Positions 44,484 through 54,230 of a DNA stretch of 64,000 nt are shown here, one piece after another (positions within the stretch are counted from its first letter, which is position 1; each line of letters begins with the position of its first letter). Both the position numbers and the translations under genes were made by a program. The notes under the pieces are model-generated. The model did no database searches. It had not been told where the DNA came from and saw nothing but the letters and a program-made list of their open reading frames with translations. The DNA comes from Bacillus vallismortis (GTDB lineage Bacteria > Bacillota > Bacilli > Bacillales > Bacillaceae). The DNA lies in contig NZ_CP026362.1 in the NCBI RefSeq assembly GCF_004116955.1, positions 4,004,001-4,068,000 of the forward strand. The letters run 5' to 3'.

Positions 44484-45341
44484 GTGAAATTAATTGCGAT
44501 TGACTTAGACGGAACCTTACTCAACAGCAAGCATCAGGTAAGCGTGGAAAATGAAAATGCGCTGCGGCAGGCGCAGCGAGACGGCATTGAAGTGGTGGTG
44601 TCGACCGGGCGCGCTCATTTTGACGTTGAGTCGATCTTTGAGCCGCTCGGAATTAAAACGTGGGTCATCAGCGCGAACGGTGCTGTCATTCACGATCCCG
44701 ACGGCAGGATTTATCATCAGGAAACCATTGATAAACAGCGGGCGTATGACATTCTCACATGGCTTGAGTCGGAAAATTATTATTACGAGGTATTCACAGA
44801 TTCAGCCATATATACGCCGCAAAACGGAAAGGAGCTTCTTGATGTTGAGCTGGACCGATTCAGAAGCGCGAATCCGGAAACGGATCTTTCTGTCCTTATG
44901 CAGGCGGCCGAGGTGCAATACAGCCAATCGGGCTTCGCTTACATTGACTCGTTTCAAGAGCTGTTTGGAACTGATCAGCAGATCAACTTTTATAATATTC
45001 TCGGATTTTCTTTCTTCAAGGAGAAGCTTGAGGCAGGATGGAAAAGATATGAGCATGCTGAAGATTTGACGCTTGTCAGTTCGGCTGAGCATAACTTTGA
45101 GCTCTCTGCCCGCAAAGCATCCAAGGGACAGGCGCTGATGAGGCTTGCGGAACGGCTGAATATCCCAATCGAAGAAACCGCCGCTGTCGGTGACAGCTTA
45201 AATGACAAATCGATGCTGGAGGCGGCGGGAATCGGTGTAGCGATGGGCAATGCGCGGGAAGATATCAAAGCGATGGCCGACGCAGTCACTTTGAGCAATG
45301 ACGAAGACGGCGTCGCACATATGATTAACAATTTGCTGTAG
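44484..45341 (+). CDS. ywpJ: HAD-family sugar phosphatase YwpJ (PhoC)
   Basis: A 285-residue Cof-type HAD hydrolase. Nucleophile motif IDLDGTLLNSKH (residues 6-17), motif II VSTGR, motif III lysine in SARKASKGQAL and motif IV GDSLNDKSML. It dephosphorylates sugar phosphates in the cytoplasm. As second gene of the glcR operon it probably relieves phosphosugar stress. Confidence 0.92.
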   Translation: MKLIAIDLDGTLLNSKHQVSVENENALRQAQRDGIEVVVSTGRAHFDVESIFEPLGIKTWVISANGAVIHDPDGRIYHQETIDKQRAYDILTWLESENYYYEVFTDSAIYTPQNGKELLDVELDRFRSANPETDLSVLMQAAEVQYSQSGFAYIDSFQELFGTDQQINFYNILGFSFFKEKLEAGWKRYEHAEDLTLVSSAEHNFELSARKASKGQALMRLAERLNIPIEETAAVGDSLNDKSMLEAAGIGVAMGNAREDIKAMADAVTLSNDEDGVAHMINNLL

Positions 45342-45425
45342 GTTTATATGCTGCACCAAAAGTGCATCCTGTTGGTAACCGGCGTAACGGATTCTTTGGA
45401 AATTCGGCGTGACGGCTATGAACGG

Positions 45426-45459
45426 AAAAAAGCTGGCTCTTTCAGGAGCCAGCTTTTTT
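45426..45459. terminator. Bidirectional terminator between ywpJ and ywqA
   Basis: AAAAAAGCTGGCTC / GAGCCAGCTTTTTT, perfect 14-base inverted repeat with T runs on both strands. Confidence 0.93.
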
Positions 45460-45461
45460 AA

Positions 45462-48230
45462 TCATCGCGCAGAGGCGCTTAATGTAAACAATTCTTCGAG
45501 TTCCTGTGTGGAAAGCTCGGTAATCCAGTTTTCACTTTGGATAATTTGGTCGTTCAGGGTTTGCTTCGATTCAAGCATGACATCAATTTTTTCTTCGATT
45601 GTTCCCGTTGTAATCATTTTATGAACGTGAACAAAGCGCTCTTGGCCAATGCGATAAGCCCGGTCAGTCGCTTGATTTTCGACCGCCGGATTCCACCATC
45701 TGTCATAATGGATGACGTGATTGGCGGCGGTCAAATTGAGCCCGGTGCCTCCAGCTTTGAGTGAAAGAATGAGTGTCGGGTATTCTTTCTTCTGGAATCT
45801 CTCAACGAGTGAATCCCGCTCCTGCTTAGAGAGGCTCCCGTTTAAAAATTGCACGGGTTCGCCGAACGTTTTTTCAAGCAGCCGCTTCATCATGTTCCCC
45901 ATCTGAATGTATTGCGTAAAAATGAGGCAGCTTTCATTTTGGGCGCGGATCGCCGTCATCAGGTCCAGCAATTTTTCGAGCTTGACTGATCTGCCGGCCA
46001 GTAGCTCAGTTTGATCTTCTTTTAAATAGAGCGCGGGGTGATCACATATTTGCTTAAGGCGTCCAAGCATGCTGAGGATCAGCGCTTTTCGCTGCATGCC
46101 GGTCAGTGATGTCATATGGTCAAATGTGTCTTTGACGAGCTGCTCATAAAGTGACGCCTGTTCGGCTGACAGCGGGATAAATTCTTTTTCTTCCAGCTTT
46201 TCAGGAAGATTAAGCGCGACCTCTTCATCCCGTTTCGTCCGCCGGAGAAGGAATGGCCGGATTAATTGCTGAAGCTGTCCGATTCTTTTTTCGTCACGGT
46301 CTTTTTCGATCGGCAGAACATAGCGTTTATGGAAGCCCGTCAGACTGCCGAGGTAGCCTTTATTCATAAAGTCAAAAATGGACCACAGCTCGGTCAAACG
46401 GTTTTCCATTGGCGTGCCGCTCAGCGCGATATGGTGAAGCCCTTTCAGCTTTCTGATTGCGCGTGATTGCTTCGTATGCGCGTTTTTAATATTTTGCGCT
46501 TCATCAAGGCAGATCGCGTTCCATGTCACAGAAGACAGCTCTTCCGAATCGGCATGAGACAGTCCGTAAGAAGTGAGTACCACGTCTGCGTTTTCGTAAT
46601 GCGCCTCGAAATCATCACCTTTTGGACGGCGCGGCCCGTAATGGAGTGCGACGGACAGGTCAGGTGCAAAGGTTTGAAGCTCTCGCTGCCAGTTACCGAG
46701 TACGGATGTCGGCGCAATAATCAAATTGGGCGTTTTTTGCCGTCCGCTTTCCTTCACATGAAGAAAATAGGCGATCATTTGAATGGTTTTCCCAAGACCC
46801 ATATCATCAGCCAGACAGGCGCCAAAACCGCTGTCCCGCAGAAACAGCAGCCAGTTCATGCCGTATTTCTGATAAGGGCGTAGCGTTCCTTGGAAAGAAG
46901 GACTGACTTCGTGCTCCGGCAGATTTTCCGCGGCCGTGAGCTTACGAATCAGTGACCTGAGCTGTTTGGACAGATCAAATTGTATGCCGGCAAAAGCGGA
47001 TGAATCAATCAGATCTGAATCCTCAAGCCCGCCTTCTCCCTGATCCATTAGTTCGCGCGCCAGAATATCAGACATGTGAAGTCCTTCTGATTCCGCTTTT
47101 TCCATCAGGCGTTTCATTTGTTTGATAAACTGCGGATCGATTTTGACCCATTGTCCGCGGATATTTACGAGGCGCCTGTTGCTGGCGACAAGCTCGTTAA
47201 ATTCAGCCTCGGTCAGCTCAATTCCATTTGTCGCAAACCGCCAGTTGAAATCAAGCAACGCGTTCATGCCGACAAATGACTCGCCGCGCGGGGCGGACGA
47301 CACCTTTGCCTTTAGCATCATGTTGCTGTCTCTGACAATCTGCCACCAGGAAGGCAGAAGAATTTCAACGCCCATATCGACCAGCGTCTCACTTGCTTCT
47401 GACAGGAAGATCCAGGCTTCTTCCTCTGAAATCAGCGTTGTCCCGGAATCAAATGACAGCCACGGAACCGTTCTATGAAAGCGATCCTGCTCCCGCGCGA
47501 TTTTATCGCTGTACGTCTGCCACGATTTTTTAAGGCTCTTCAGCCCGTCAAAGAATTCAACGGCGCCGCTCTTTTTATCGCGTAAAAACATCTCGATTTT
47601 CCAATCGTCTCCGTCAAAGTCCGGTTCATTTAAGCGCAGGCCGACGGTAAATGGAGATTGATCGTCAATCCAGCCAATACCTTCAAGAAAATCCTCTTCA
47701 TCGAGGAAATGTCCGCGAAATGACGTGACCGCAGGCGACTTCTCCGTGATATGCTCCCATCTCTCCCGCAGGTCATCGTCGTATTGGATGTAATCCTGCA
47801 CAGCGGCGGAAAACCAATCCGCCGTAAAGCCTTCCAGTATATCGTCGCTGTCCTTCCAGCGAAAAACACCGTTTGTCCATGCTTCATAGTCAGGCAGAAA
47901 ATCGCCATCCGCAATAAATTCATAGATGGTCGATGCCGCCTCGATCAGCGGCTCCGTTTCTTCTGTGAGCTGCACGGAACTGAATGAGTTGAACGAGTTT
48001 TTGCCGAGAAGCTCAACAGTCATCCATGGAGAAAGCAGAACAGCGGTTGTCCCGATGAAGCTGACATCCTCAAGAAAGGTACCGTAAAATGAGGATTCGT
48101 GCCATTGGAACAAATGTCTTTTCATATGGCTGTAGGGAAGGGGCTGCTCATTCTCATCAAAGGCTGAGAGCGTAAATGACCCATCTTCCATTTGTTCTAC
48201 GTGGATGAGAATTTCTTTAAGACTCGCCAT
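45462..48230 (-). CDS. ywqA: SNF2-family helicase YwqA
   Basis: A 922-residue SWI2/SNF2 translocase. The N-terminal 450 residues carry a bacterial SNF2-associated region; the motor follows with Walker A DDMGLGKTIQMIA, motif II DEAQ (LDEAQNIKN), LSGTPMENRLTELW, and the C-terminal LSLKAGGTGLNLTAANHVIHYDRWWNP and QATDRAYRIGQ motifs. The start (ATG 48230, second of two adjacent ATGs) lies inside the end of ywqB, which encodes a SWIM zinc-finger partner. Confidence 0.93.
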   Translation of the reverse strand: MASLKEILIHVEQMEDGSFTLSAFDENEQPLPYSHMKRHLFQWHESSFYGTFLEDVSFIGTTAVLLSPWMTVELLGKNSFNSFSSVQLTEETEPLIEAASTIYEFIADGDFLPDYEAWTNGVFRWKDSDDILEGFTADWFSAAVQDYIQYDDDLRERWEHITEKSPAVTSFRGHFLDEEDFLEGIGWIDDQSPFTVGLRLNEPDFDGDDWKIEMFLRDKKSGAVEFFDGLKSLKKSWQTYSDKIAREQDRFHRTVPWLSFDSGTTLISEEEAWIFLSEASETLVDMGVEILLPSWWQIVRDSNMMLKAKVSSAPRGESFVGMNALLDFNWRFATNGIELTEAEFNELVASNRRLVNIRGQWVKIDPQFIKQMKRLMEKAESEGLHMSDILARELMDQGEGGLEDSDLIDSSAFAGIQFDLSKQLRSLIRKLTAAENLPEHEVSPSFQGTLRPYQKYGMNWLLFLRDSGFGACLADDMGLGKTIQMIAYFLHVKESGRQKTPNLIIAPTSVLGNWQRELQTFAPDLSVALHYGPRRPKGDDFEAHYENADVVLTSYGLSHADSEELSSVTWNAICLDEAQNIKNAHTKQSRAIRKLKGLHHIALSGTPMENRLTELWSIFDFMNKGYLGSLTGFHKRYVLPIEKDRDEKRIGQLQQLIRPFLLRRTKRDEEVALNLPEKLEEKEFIPLSAEQASLYEQLVKDTFDHMTSLTGMQRKALILSMLGRLKQICDHPALYLKEDQTELLAGRSVKLEKLLDLMTAIRAQNESCLIFTQYIQMGNMMKRLLEKTFGEPVQFLNGSLSKQERDSLVERFQKKEYPTLILSLKAGGTGLNLTAANHVIHYDRWWNPAVENQATDRAYRIGQERFVHVHKMITTGTIEEKIDVMLESKQTLNDQIIQSENWITELSTQELEELFTLSASAR

Positions 48231-49827
48231 CAATCAACTTTCCTTTCTGCAGTTCTTCTTGAAGCGCGCGCAGGCGCTTGTAATGCGAGCTCAGCTGCTG
48301 AATATACCGCTCCCACACCTTCAGTTTTTTCGCTTTTCTGTACAGGGTGCGCAGTTTTTTCAAATACCGGGCGGCTTCCTTGTACGAGCTGCGGTTCTTC
48401 TGATCGATAAAAAAGGCCACTTCTCTGTGGTAAGCCGGAATAAGCGCTTCAGGATCGCTCGCAGCAATTTCCTTCAGCATCATTTTATCCATTTCATAGA
48501 TGGAAAAGCCCACAAGACTGTGAATTTCGATCCACTCGGCGTACCTTTTTTTCTCATATAAATGATGGCTGTATTCTGTGAACGTATACGGCAGACAGCC
48601 CGCAGCATAGCGTTCAAACAGCGCTTGGCCATTGGTTTGCTTCACATAGGCATTCAGCAGAAGAAACAGCTCGCCGATCACATCTCGAATCTCTTTAAAC
48701 GGCTTATCGAGTTTCGTATAACCTATCGCAATCGGTTCAATTCGCTGATACCAAGTTTTCAGCCGTTTCCAATCCTTCTTGGCAGTCATTTCACTCAGCC
48801 ACTGAAACGTATACGGCAGCGCTTCCGGCGGGAATTGGCCAGCTTCCTCAAAAATCACATCATCACTCTTTTGCAGGAATTCCAAATGCAAACGCCCGAA
48901 TTGCAATTCAGGAGAAAAACGCCGTCCGGTTTCTTTATTCAATATGTCCCTTTCACGCGCCACCCACTTTGGCCGCGACAGCAGCGCGCTCCAAATTTCA
49001 CCGAAAATGCGGATGCGTTCATATTGAAAAATGTCTTCTTTCAAAAGCAAATGCCGGATCACATCCGGTGTTTTCTCCAAAAATGGATCAAGCGCAAATG
49101 AAAGCGCGTATGTTTTTAATTTATCAATAGAGCTGTAGATCGTATCCATCAGCTGTTCAACATAAGGATTGAGGGAATAAAAGTCTTGCTCGGGGTTCAG
49201 TTTGCCCGCTTCAATCAATGTAAACATGCGAAGCCACACCGCGATCGCGGAATGAATCTGGTACAGGCTTTTCAGCTCCGGCTTGTTTGGCGTGTGCTTT
49301 TTTAAAGCGGACAGGTAGCCGTAATAGAGGCCTTGCATGTTTTGGCTGCCTTCCGGCGTTCGCGCCTGCCAGAGGGAGAACTCTGAATCAAAAAAAGCAA
49401 GCCAGCTGGAAAGCGATTCTTCATTGGGAAGCACTTTTTCCTGGAATTTCCGGCGGACGAGCTCTTTGCTTTCCTCGAGCTTTTCCCTCTCCAGCCAATG
49501 CTCTGTAAAGGTACCCACTCGCTCGAACATTGCATATACATATAAAAAAACAGCCAGCATATGGCGGCAGATTCTTCCGGACGGACATGAACAGCCGCTT
49601 TTGGCTATGACAAACAAGTTCAATGTGACCCGCACAGGCACAACATCCTGCACATAAGCCGTAACTTCCGTCGGACTCACTGCTTGTAAACGATAGACTG
49701 AATCCTGCCGATATAAAATAAGTGCTTTTTTAATCAGCTGAACATGTTCCTCATTGTAAGGAAGCAGTTCTTTCAACTGTTCAGCGGATGCCAGCACATC
49801 GTCTTTGGAAATCATATTCTGAAGCAT
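48217..49827 (-). CDS. ywqB: SWIM zinc-finger protein YwqB
   Basis: A 536-residue protein whose zinc-binding SWIM motif (CxCx6CxH: CSCPSGRICRH) is near residue 95. The rest is helical. SWIM proteins are often paired with SNF2 helicases, and the overlap of its end with the ywqA start (14 bases) supports a shared function in DNA transactions. Start ATG 49827 follows TAGGAGCG. Confidence 0.9.
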   Translation of the reverse strand: MLQNMISKDDVLASAEQLKELLPYNEEHVQLIKKALILYRQDSVYRLQAVSPTEVTAYVQDVVPVRVTLNLFVIAKSGCSCPSGRICRHMLAVFLYVYAMFERVGTFTEHWLEREKLEESKELVRRKFQEKVLPNEESLSSWLAFFDSEFSLWQARTPEGSQNMQGLYYGYLSALKKHTPNKPELKSLYQIHSAIAVWLRMFTLIEAGKLNPEQDFYSLNPYVEQLMDTIYSSIDKLKTYALSFALDPFLEKTPDVIRHLLLKEDIFQYERIRIFGEIWSALLSRPKWVARERDILNKETGRRFSPELQFGRLHLEFLQKSDDVIFEEAGQFPPEALPYTFQWLSEMTAKKDWKRLKTWYQRIEPIAIGYTKLDKPFKEIRDVIGELFLLLNAYVKQTNGQALFERYAAGCLPYTFTEYSHHLYEKKRYAEWIEIHSLVGFSIYEMDKMMLKEIAASDPEALIPAYHREVAFFIDQKNRSSYKEAARYLKKLRTLYRKAKKLKVWERYIQQLSSHYKRLRALQEELQKGKLIDGES

Positions 49828-50031
49828 GATTATCGCTCCTAACCGAGTCACGTAATAAAAAGATCCAATTTCTCTATTATATCGCAACACACCGGCCTGA
49901 AAAAGTTTTTCCTAAAAAAGGACATAAAAAATGGGATGTGTCGAATGATGTATTAGAGATTGCAAATTGAGAATCGGCATCATATAATAATCGTGTTTTC
50001 AACTTAATGGAAGCTGAAAGGAAACAAGAAG

Positions 50032-50175
50032 ATGAGTGAAAAGAAATTGAATCAAGAGGAATTTCTGAAAATTTTGATGCATGCACATGAGATTGGTGAA
50101 CGGTCATCTGAGATGACGACAAAGGAAATGCTTGAAAATTTGATTTCTCATATTAAAAACGGATATGCGACATAA
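50032..50175 (+). CDS. ywzD: Small protein YwzD
   Basis: A 47-codon frame with the ribosome site GAAAGGAAA: it begins SEKKLNQEEFLKILMHAHE and ends ISHIKNGYAT. It is helical and charged, and a terminator follows directly. I recall a small gene ywzD here in strain 168. Function unknown. Confidence 0.75.
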   Translation: MSEKKLNQEEFLKILMHAHEIGERSSEMTTKEMLENLISHIKNGYAT

Positions 50176-50179
50176 GAAT

Positions 50180-50207
50180 CCCGCACGCTTCATGCGGGGT
50201 TTTTTTA
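50180..50207 (+). terminator. Terminator after ywzD
   Basis: CCCGCA / TGCGGG stem with a seven-base loop followed by eight T residues. Confidence 0.85.
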
Positions 50208-50405
50208 TGCGAGATGACGTGACTGCCTGAATAGGAGAAAAAAGGAAGTTTTGCAAATGGTGAAGATAGCGCTTTCGAAAATGTTCGCAACATAAGGTCT
50301 TGTAAAAAAATGTCGAATAATGTCATGTGAAAATCTGGAGAAATGCGGTTTCTACGTTGTATAATCGTAGATGGAAAAGGATGCTATAAGAGATTTGGAG
50401 GTATC

Positions 50406-51152
50406 ATGGGAGAATCTACTAGTTTAAAAGAAATATTTTCAACGTTAAGAAAACGCATGCTTTTGATTATGATTGTAACAGCGGCTGCCACTGCTGCCGG
50501 CGGACTTATCAGTTTCTTCGCACTTACACCCATCTATGAAAATTCAACTCAGATTCTGGTCAATCAATCGAAAAACGATCGAAAAGAAGTCCAATTTAAC
50601 GATGTCCAAACCAATCTTCAGTTAATCAATACGTATAACGTCATCATTAAGAGCCCTGCCATCTTAGATGAAGTCATTAAAGAAATGGGTTTGTCGATGA
50701 CGTCTCAAGAGCTGAATGACAAAATTACCGTATCCAGCGAGCAGGATTCCCAAGTGGTCAACATATCAGTCAAGGATGGAAACGCGGAAACGGCGGCTCA
50801 TATTGCCAACACCATCGCATCTGTCTTTCAAGACAAAATCACAACCATTATGAATGTTGACAATGTCAGTATTCTGTCAAAAGCCGAGGTTTCAGGACAT
50901 TCATCACCTGTATCGCCAAAGCCGCTCCTAAACATTGCGATCGCGTTCGCGGCGGGATTGGCGGGAAGCGTTGGACTGGCCTTCCTGCTTGAGTATTTGG
51001 ACAATACGATCAAATCGGAAGAGCAGCTCGAGTCCTTGCTGGACATACCTGTTTTAGGGACGGTTTCCACCATTGCGAATGAGCAGAAAACAACGACTAG
51101 CTTACACGGCATCCAATCTGAAAAAGCGGGGAGTGGACATTTTGGCGCTTAG
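50406..51152 (+). CDS. tkmA: Transmembrane modulator of kinase TkmA
   Basis: A 248-residue Wzz-type membrane protein that activates the tyrosine kinase PtkA. Two membrane segments flank an extracellular domain: about residues 20-40 and 172-192. The cytoplasmic end, with EYLDNTIKSEEQLESLLDIPVLGTVS, contacts the kinase. The ATG at 50406 follows TTTGGAGG. Its end overlaps ptkA by 11 bases. Confidence 0.93.
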   Translation: MGESTSLKEIFSTLRKRMLLIMIVTAAATAAGGLISFFALTPIYENSTQILVNQSKNDRKEVQFNDVQTNLQLINTYNVIIKSPAILDEVIKEMGLSMTSQELNDKITVSSEQDSQVVNISVKDGNAETAAHIANTIASVFQDKITTIMNVDNVSILSKAEVSGHSSPVSPKPLLNIAIAFAAGLAGSVGLAFLLEYLDNTIKSEEQLESLLDIPVLGTVSTIANEQKTTTSLHGIQSEKAGSGHFGA

Positions 51153-51858
51153 AAAAAGCAGAGGGTCTTGGATGCGCAGGAATGTCATTGCGATGTCAGA
51201 GCCGAAGTCCTTGAACTCAGAGCAATATCGGACGATTCGTACAAATATAGAATTTGCTACAGTGGACCGCCAAATGAAATCTGTGATGATTACATCGGCC
51301 AGTCCTGGAGAAGGAAAATCAACGACGGCCGCTAATCTTGCTGTCGTATTTGCCCAGCAGGGAAAAAAAGTGCTTCTGGTTGACGCTGATTTGCGAAGGC
51401 CAACAGTGCATACAGCCTTTCATCTTGAAAATATAATCGGTTTAACTTCTGTTTTATTAAGGAAAAGCTCATTGAAACAGGCTGTGCAAGCCTCAAATGA
51501 AAAACAGCTTGACGTGCTGACGAGCGGCCCGATCCCGCCAAACCCGGCCGAGCTTCTCTCCTCAAAGGGGATGAAAGAACTTGCCGACGAAGCGTGTGCG
51601 GCATATGACATGGTTATCTTTGATACGCCGCCTATTCTCGCTGTAGCGGACGCACAGATTTTAGGGAGCGTGGCTGACGGTTCTATTTTGGTTATTTCAA
51701 GCGGGAAAACAGAAAAAGAACGAGCCGCAAAAGCGAAAGAGGCACTTGAATCGTGCAATAGCAAGCTCCTTGGAGCGATTATGAATGGGAAAAAGCGTTC
51801 GAGGAATGCAGCATACGGATACTATGGAAACAAGGATAACTTCATACAAAATAAATAA
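51142..51858 (+). CDS. ptkA: Bacterial tyrosine kinase PtkA
   Basis: A 238-residue BY-kinase that phosphorylates UDP-glucose dehydrogenase, SSB proteins and others. Walker A ASPGEGKSTTAANLA is near residue 55, Walker A' VLLVDADLRRP near 80 and Walker B DMVIFDTPP near 155. The C-terminal tyrosine cluster AAYGYYGNKD is the autophosphorylation site. The start is TTG 51142, inside the end of tkmA; the open frame upstream is the tkmA shadow. Confidence 0.92.
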   Translation: MALRKSRGSWMRRNVIAMSEPKSLNSEQYRTIRTNIEFATVDRQMKSVMITSASPGEGKSTTAANLAVVFAQQGKKVLLVDADLRRPTVHTAFHLENIIGLTSVLLRKSSLKQAVQASNEKQLDVLTSGPIPPNPAELLSSKGMKELADEACAAYDMVIFDTPPILAVADAQILGSVADGSILVISSGKTEKERAAKAKEALESCNSKLLGAIMNGKKRSRNAAYGYYGNKDNFIQNK

Positions 51859-51885
51859 CGTGCATTTTGCCCGTTATTTATTTTT
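51853..51885 (+). terminator. Hairpin between ptkA and ptpZ
   Basis: AAATAACG / CGTTATTT stem followed by ATTTTTG. It is AT-rich and may act as a weak terminator or attenuator that lowers ptpZ relative to ptkA. Confidence 0.45.
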
Positions 51886-51907
51886 GCGAAAAAAAGGGGG
51901 CTAAGAC

Positions 51908-52672
51908 ATGATAGATATTCACTGTCACATTCTTCCGGCAATGGATGACGGGGCAAGCGCTTCGGCCGAAAGCATAGAAATGGCAAGAGCCGCTGTTCAC
52001 CAGGGAATCCGAACCATTGTAGCGACACCGCATCATAAGAACGGTGTGTATGAAAACGAGCCGGCGGCAGTTAAAGAAGCGGCAGCTCAGTTAAACAAAC
52101 GTTTAATCAAAGAAGACATCCCGTTAACCGTGGTTCCGGGTCAGGAAATCAGAATATACGGCGATTTGGAGCGGGACCTTGCTGAACGGCAGCTGCTCCC
52201 GCTGAATGATACAAAATACATCCTGATTGAGTTTCCGTTTGATCAGGTTCCCCGCTACGCGGAGCGGCTTTTTTATGATTTGCAGCTGAAAGGCTATATT
52301 CCGGTTATCGCCCATCCGGAACGGAACATGGAAATACGCGAAAACCCGTCGCTTCTGTATCATCTTGTGGAAAAAGGAGCGGCAGCTCAGATTACGTCAG
52401 GTAGTCTTGCGGGGATTTTCGGAAAACAGCTGAAAGCCTTTTCTCTTCGGCTGGCTGAAGCCAATATGATTCATTTCGTAGCCTCAGATGCCCATAATCT
52501 GAAAACAAGAGACTTTCGTTACCAGGAAGCTTTTGCTGTTCTTGAGAAAAAATTCGGAACGGATTTACCCTATATGCTGACGGAAAACGCCGAGCTCCTG
52601 CTGCAAAATCAGACAATCTTCAGACAGCCTCCGCAGCCGCTCAAAAGAAGAAAATTATTTGGGCTCTTGTAA
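51908..52672 (+). CDS. ptpZ: Manganese-dependent protein tyrosine phosphatase PtpZ (YwqE)
   Basis: A 254-residue PHP-family phosphatase, the CpsB/CapC type, which reverses PtkA action. Metal ligands are seen in MIDIHCHILPAMDDGA (residues 1-16), ATPHHKNGVY, VPGQEIRIYG, IAHPERN and VASDAHN. It follows ptkA in the same operon; ribosome site AAAGGGGG. Confidence 0.93.
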   Translation: MIDIHCHILPAMDDGASASAESIEMARAAVHQGIRTIVATPHHKNGVYENEPAAVKEAAAQLNKRLIKEDIPLTVVPGQEIRIYGDLERDLAERQLLPLNDTKYILIEFPFDQVPRYAERLFYDLQLKGYIPVIAHPERNMEIRENPSLLYHLVEKGAAAQITSGSLAGIFGKQLKAFSLRLAEANMIHFVASDAHNLKTRDFRYQEAFAVLEKKFGTDLPYMLTENAELLLQNQTIFRQPPQPLKRRKLFGLL

Positions 52673-52866
52673 ACAGCCGATTCTCCTATCACCACTTTCT
52701 TTCTGAGCGCGATATAATAGTATATTGTATGATTGAATCACATTTCAGAAATCTGTACAGGCTGCACCCGACAGGCTAAGCGGGAGATCATCCGCATTCA
52801 TGATAGGATGTTCTCATACGATAATACGAAGCTGCAAAGCAGCAATTTAACTGTTGGAGGGAAACA

Positions 52867-54189
52867 ATGAATATAACAGTCATCGGAACAGGTTATGTCG
52901 GTCTTGTGACAGGTGTTTCTCTTTCTGAGATTGGACATCATGTAACCTGCATTGATATTGACGCTCACAAGATTGATGAAATGAGAAAGGGCATTTCCCC
53001 CATATTTGAACCGGGTCTTGAAGAGCTGATGAGCAAAAATACAGCTGGTGGACGGCTGAATTTTGAAACGAGTTATGAGAAAGGCTTGGCGCAGGCAGAC
53101 ATTATTTTTATAGCGGTCGGAACACCGCAGAAAAGCGACGGGCACGCCAATCTGGAGCATATTACAGATGTGGCCAAACGCATCGCCCGGCATGTCAAAC
53201 GGGATACTATCGTCGTAACGAAAAGCACAGTGCCCGTCGGGACAAACGATTTGATTGAGAGGCTGATCCATCAACATCTTGCGGAGCATGTCAGCATCTC
53301 GGTCGCATCCAATCCTGAGTTTTTGCGTGAAGGATCGGCAATCTATGACACGTTCCACGGCGACAGGATCGTCATCGGAACAGCGGACCAGACAACAGCC
53401 AAGACGCTTGCGGAGCTTTTCCGCCCGTTCCAAATCCCGATTTATCAGACGGATATCCGAAGCGCCGAGATGATCAAATATGCCTCAAATGCTTTTCTAG
53501 CCACTAAGATCAGTTTTATCAATGAGATTTCGAATATATGTGAAAAGGTCGGCGCTGATATTGAAGCGGTCGCGTCTGGCATGGGACAGGATCAGCGGAT
53601 CGGAGGCCAGTTTTTAAAAGCCGGCATAGGCTACGGCGGCTCTTGTTTTCCGAAGGACACTAACGCCCTCGTGCAAATTGCCGGCAATGTCGAGCATGAT
53701 TTTGAGCTGCTGAAATCGGTCATCAAAGTCAATAACAATCAGCAGGCGATGCTGGTAGATAAAGCGCTGAACAGGCTCGGCGGGGTGACGGGAAAAACGA
53801 TTGCCCTTTTGGGACTGTCATTTAAACCAAATACGGATGATATGAGGGAAGCGCCGTCGATTGTCATCGCAAACCGTCTCGCTGCGCTCGACGCCCATAT
53901 GAGAGCCTACGATCCCATTGCCGCGGACCATGCGAAGCGTGTTCTGCCAGAAGCTGTTGAATATAAAGAGACAATTGAGGAAGCCGTCAAAGGCGCTGAC
54001 GCTGTCATGATTTTAACCGACTGGGCCGACATTAAACAATTCCCGTTAGCGGCCTATCAGAACTTGATGGAAACGCCGCTCATCTTTGACGGCAGAAATT
54101 GCTACACATTAGATGAAGCAGCTGCTGCAGGGGTGGAGTATTATTCTGTTGGACGGAAGGCTGTTGTTCCGGCAGGTGCAATTCAATAG
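52867..54189 (+). CDS. ywqF: UDP-glucose 6-dehydrogenase (YwqF, Ugd)
   Basis: Oxidises UDP-glucose to UDP-glucuronate; activated when PtkA phosphorylates a tyrosine. The 440-residue protein has the NAD motif VIGTGYVGLVTGVSLSEIGH at the start and the catalytic cysteine in GIGYGGSCFPKDTNAL. It lies about 195 bases behind ptpZ and probably belongs to the same operon. The product could feed teichuronic acid or exopolysaccharide. Confidence 0.93.
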   Translation: MNITVIGTGYVGLVTGVSLSEIGHHVTCIDIDAHKIDEMRKGISPIFEPGLEELMSKNTAGGRLNFETSYEKGLAQADIIFIAVGTPQKSDGHANLEHITDVAKRIARHVKRDTIVVTKSTVPVGTNDLIERLIHQHLAEHVSISVASNPEFLREGSAIYDTFHGDRIVIGTADQTTAKTLAELFRPFQIPIYQTDIRSAEMIKYASNAFLATKISFINEISNICEKVGADIEAVASGMGQDQRIGGQFLKAGIGYGGSCFPKDTNALVQIAGNVEHDFELLKSVIKVNNNQQAMLVDKALNRLGGVTGKTIALLGLSFKPNTDDMREAPSIVIANRLAALDAHMRAYDPIAADHAKRVLPEAVEYKETIEEAVKGADAVMILTDWADIKQFPLAAYQNLMETPLIFDGRNCYTLDEAAAAGVEYYSVGRKAVVPAGAIQ

Positions 54190-54200
54190 TTGGAAAAGAG

Positions 54201-54230
54201 AAAACTGGCTGGGAGCCAGTTTTTTTCTAT
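54201..54230 (+). terminator. Terminator after ywqF
   Basis: AAAACTGGCT-GGG-AGCCAGTTTT followed by further T residues. Confidence 0.92.

Noticed and set aside
46467..46883. A 138-codon frame opposite ywqA
   Set aside because: Antisense shadow of the helicase gene, with no ribosome site and no domain.
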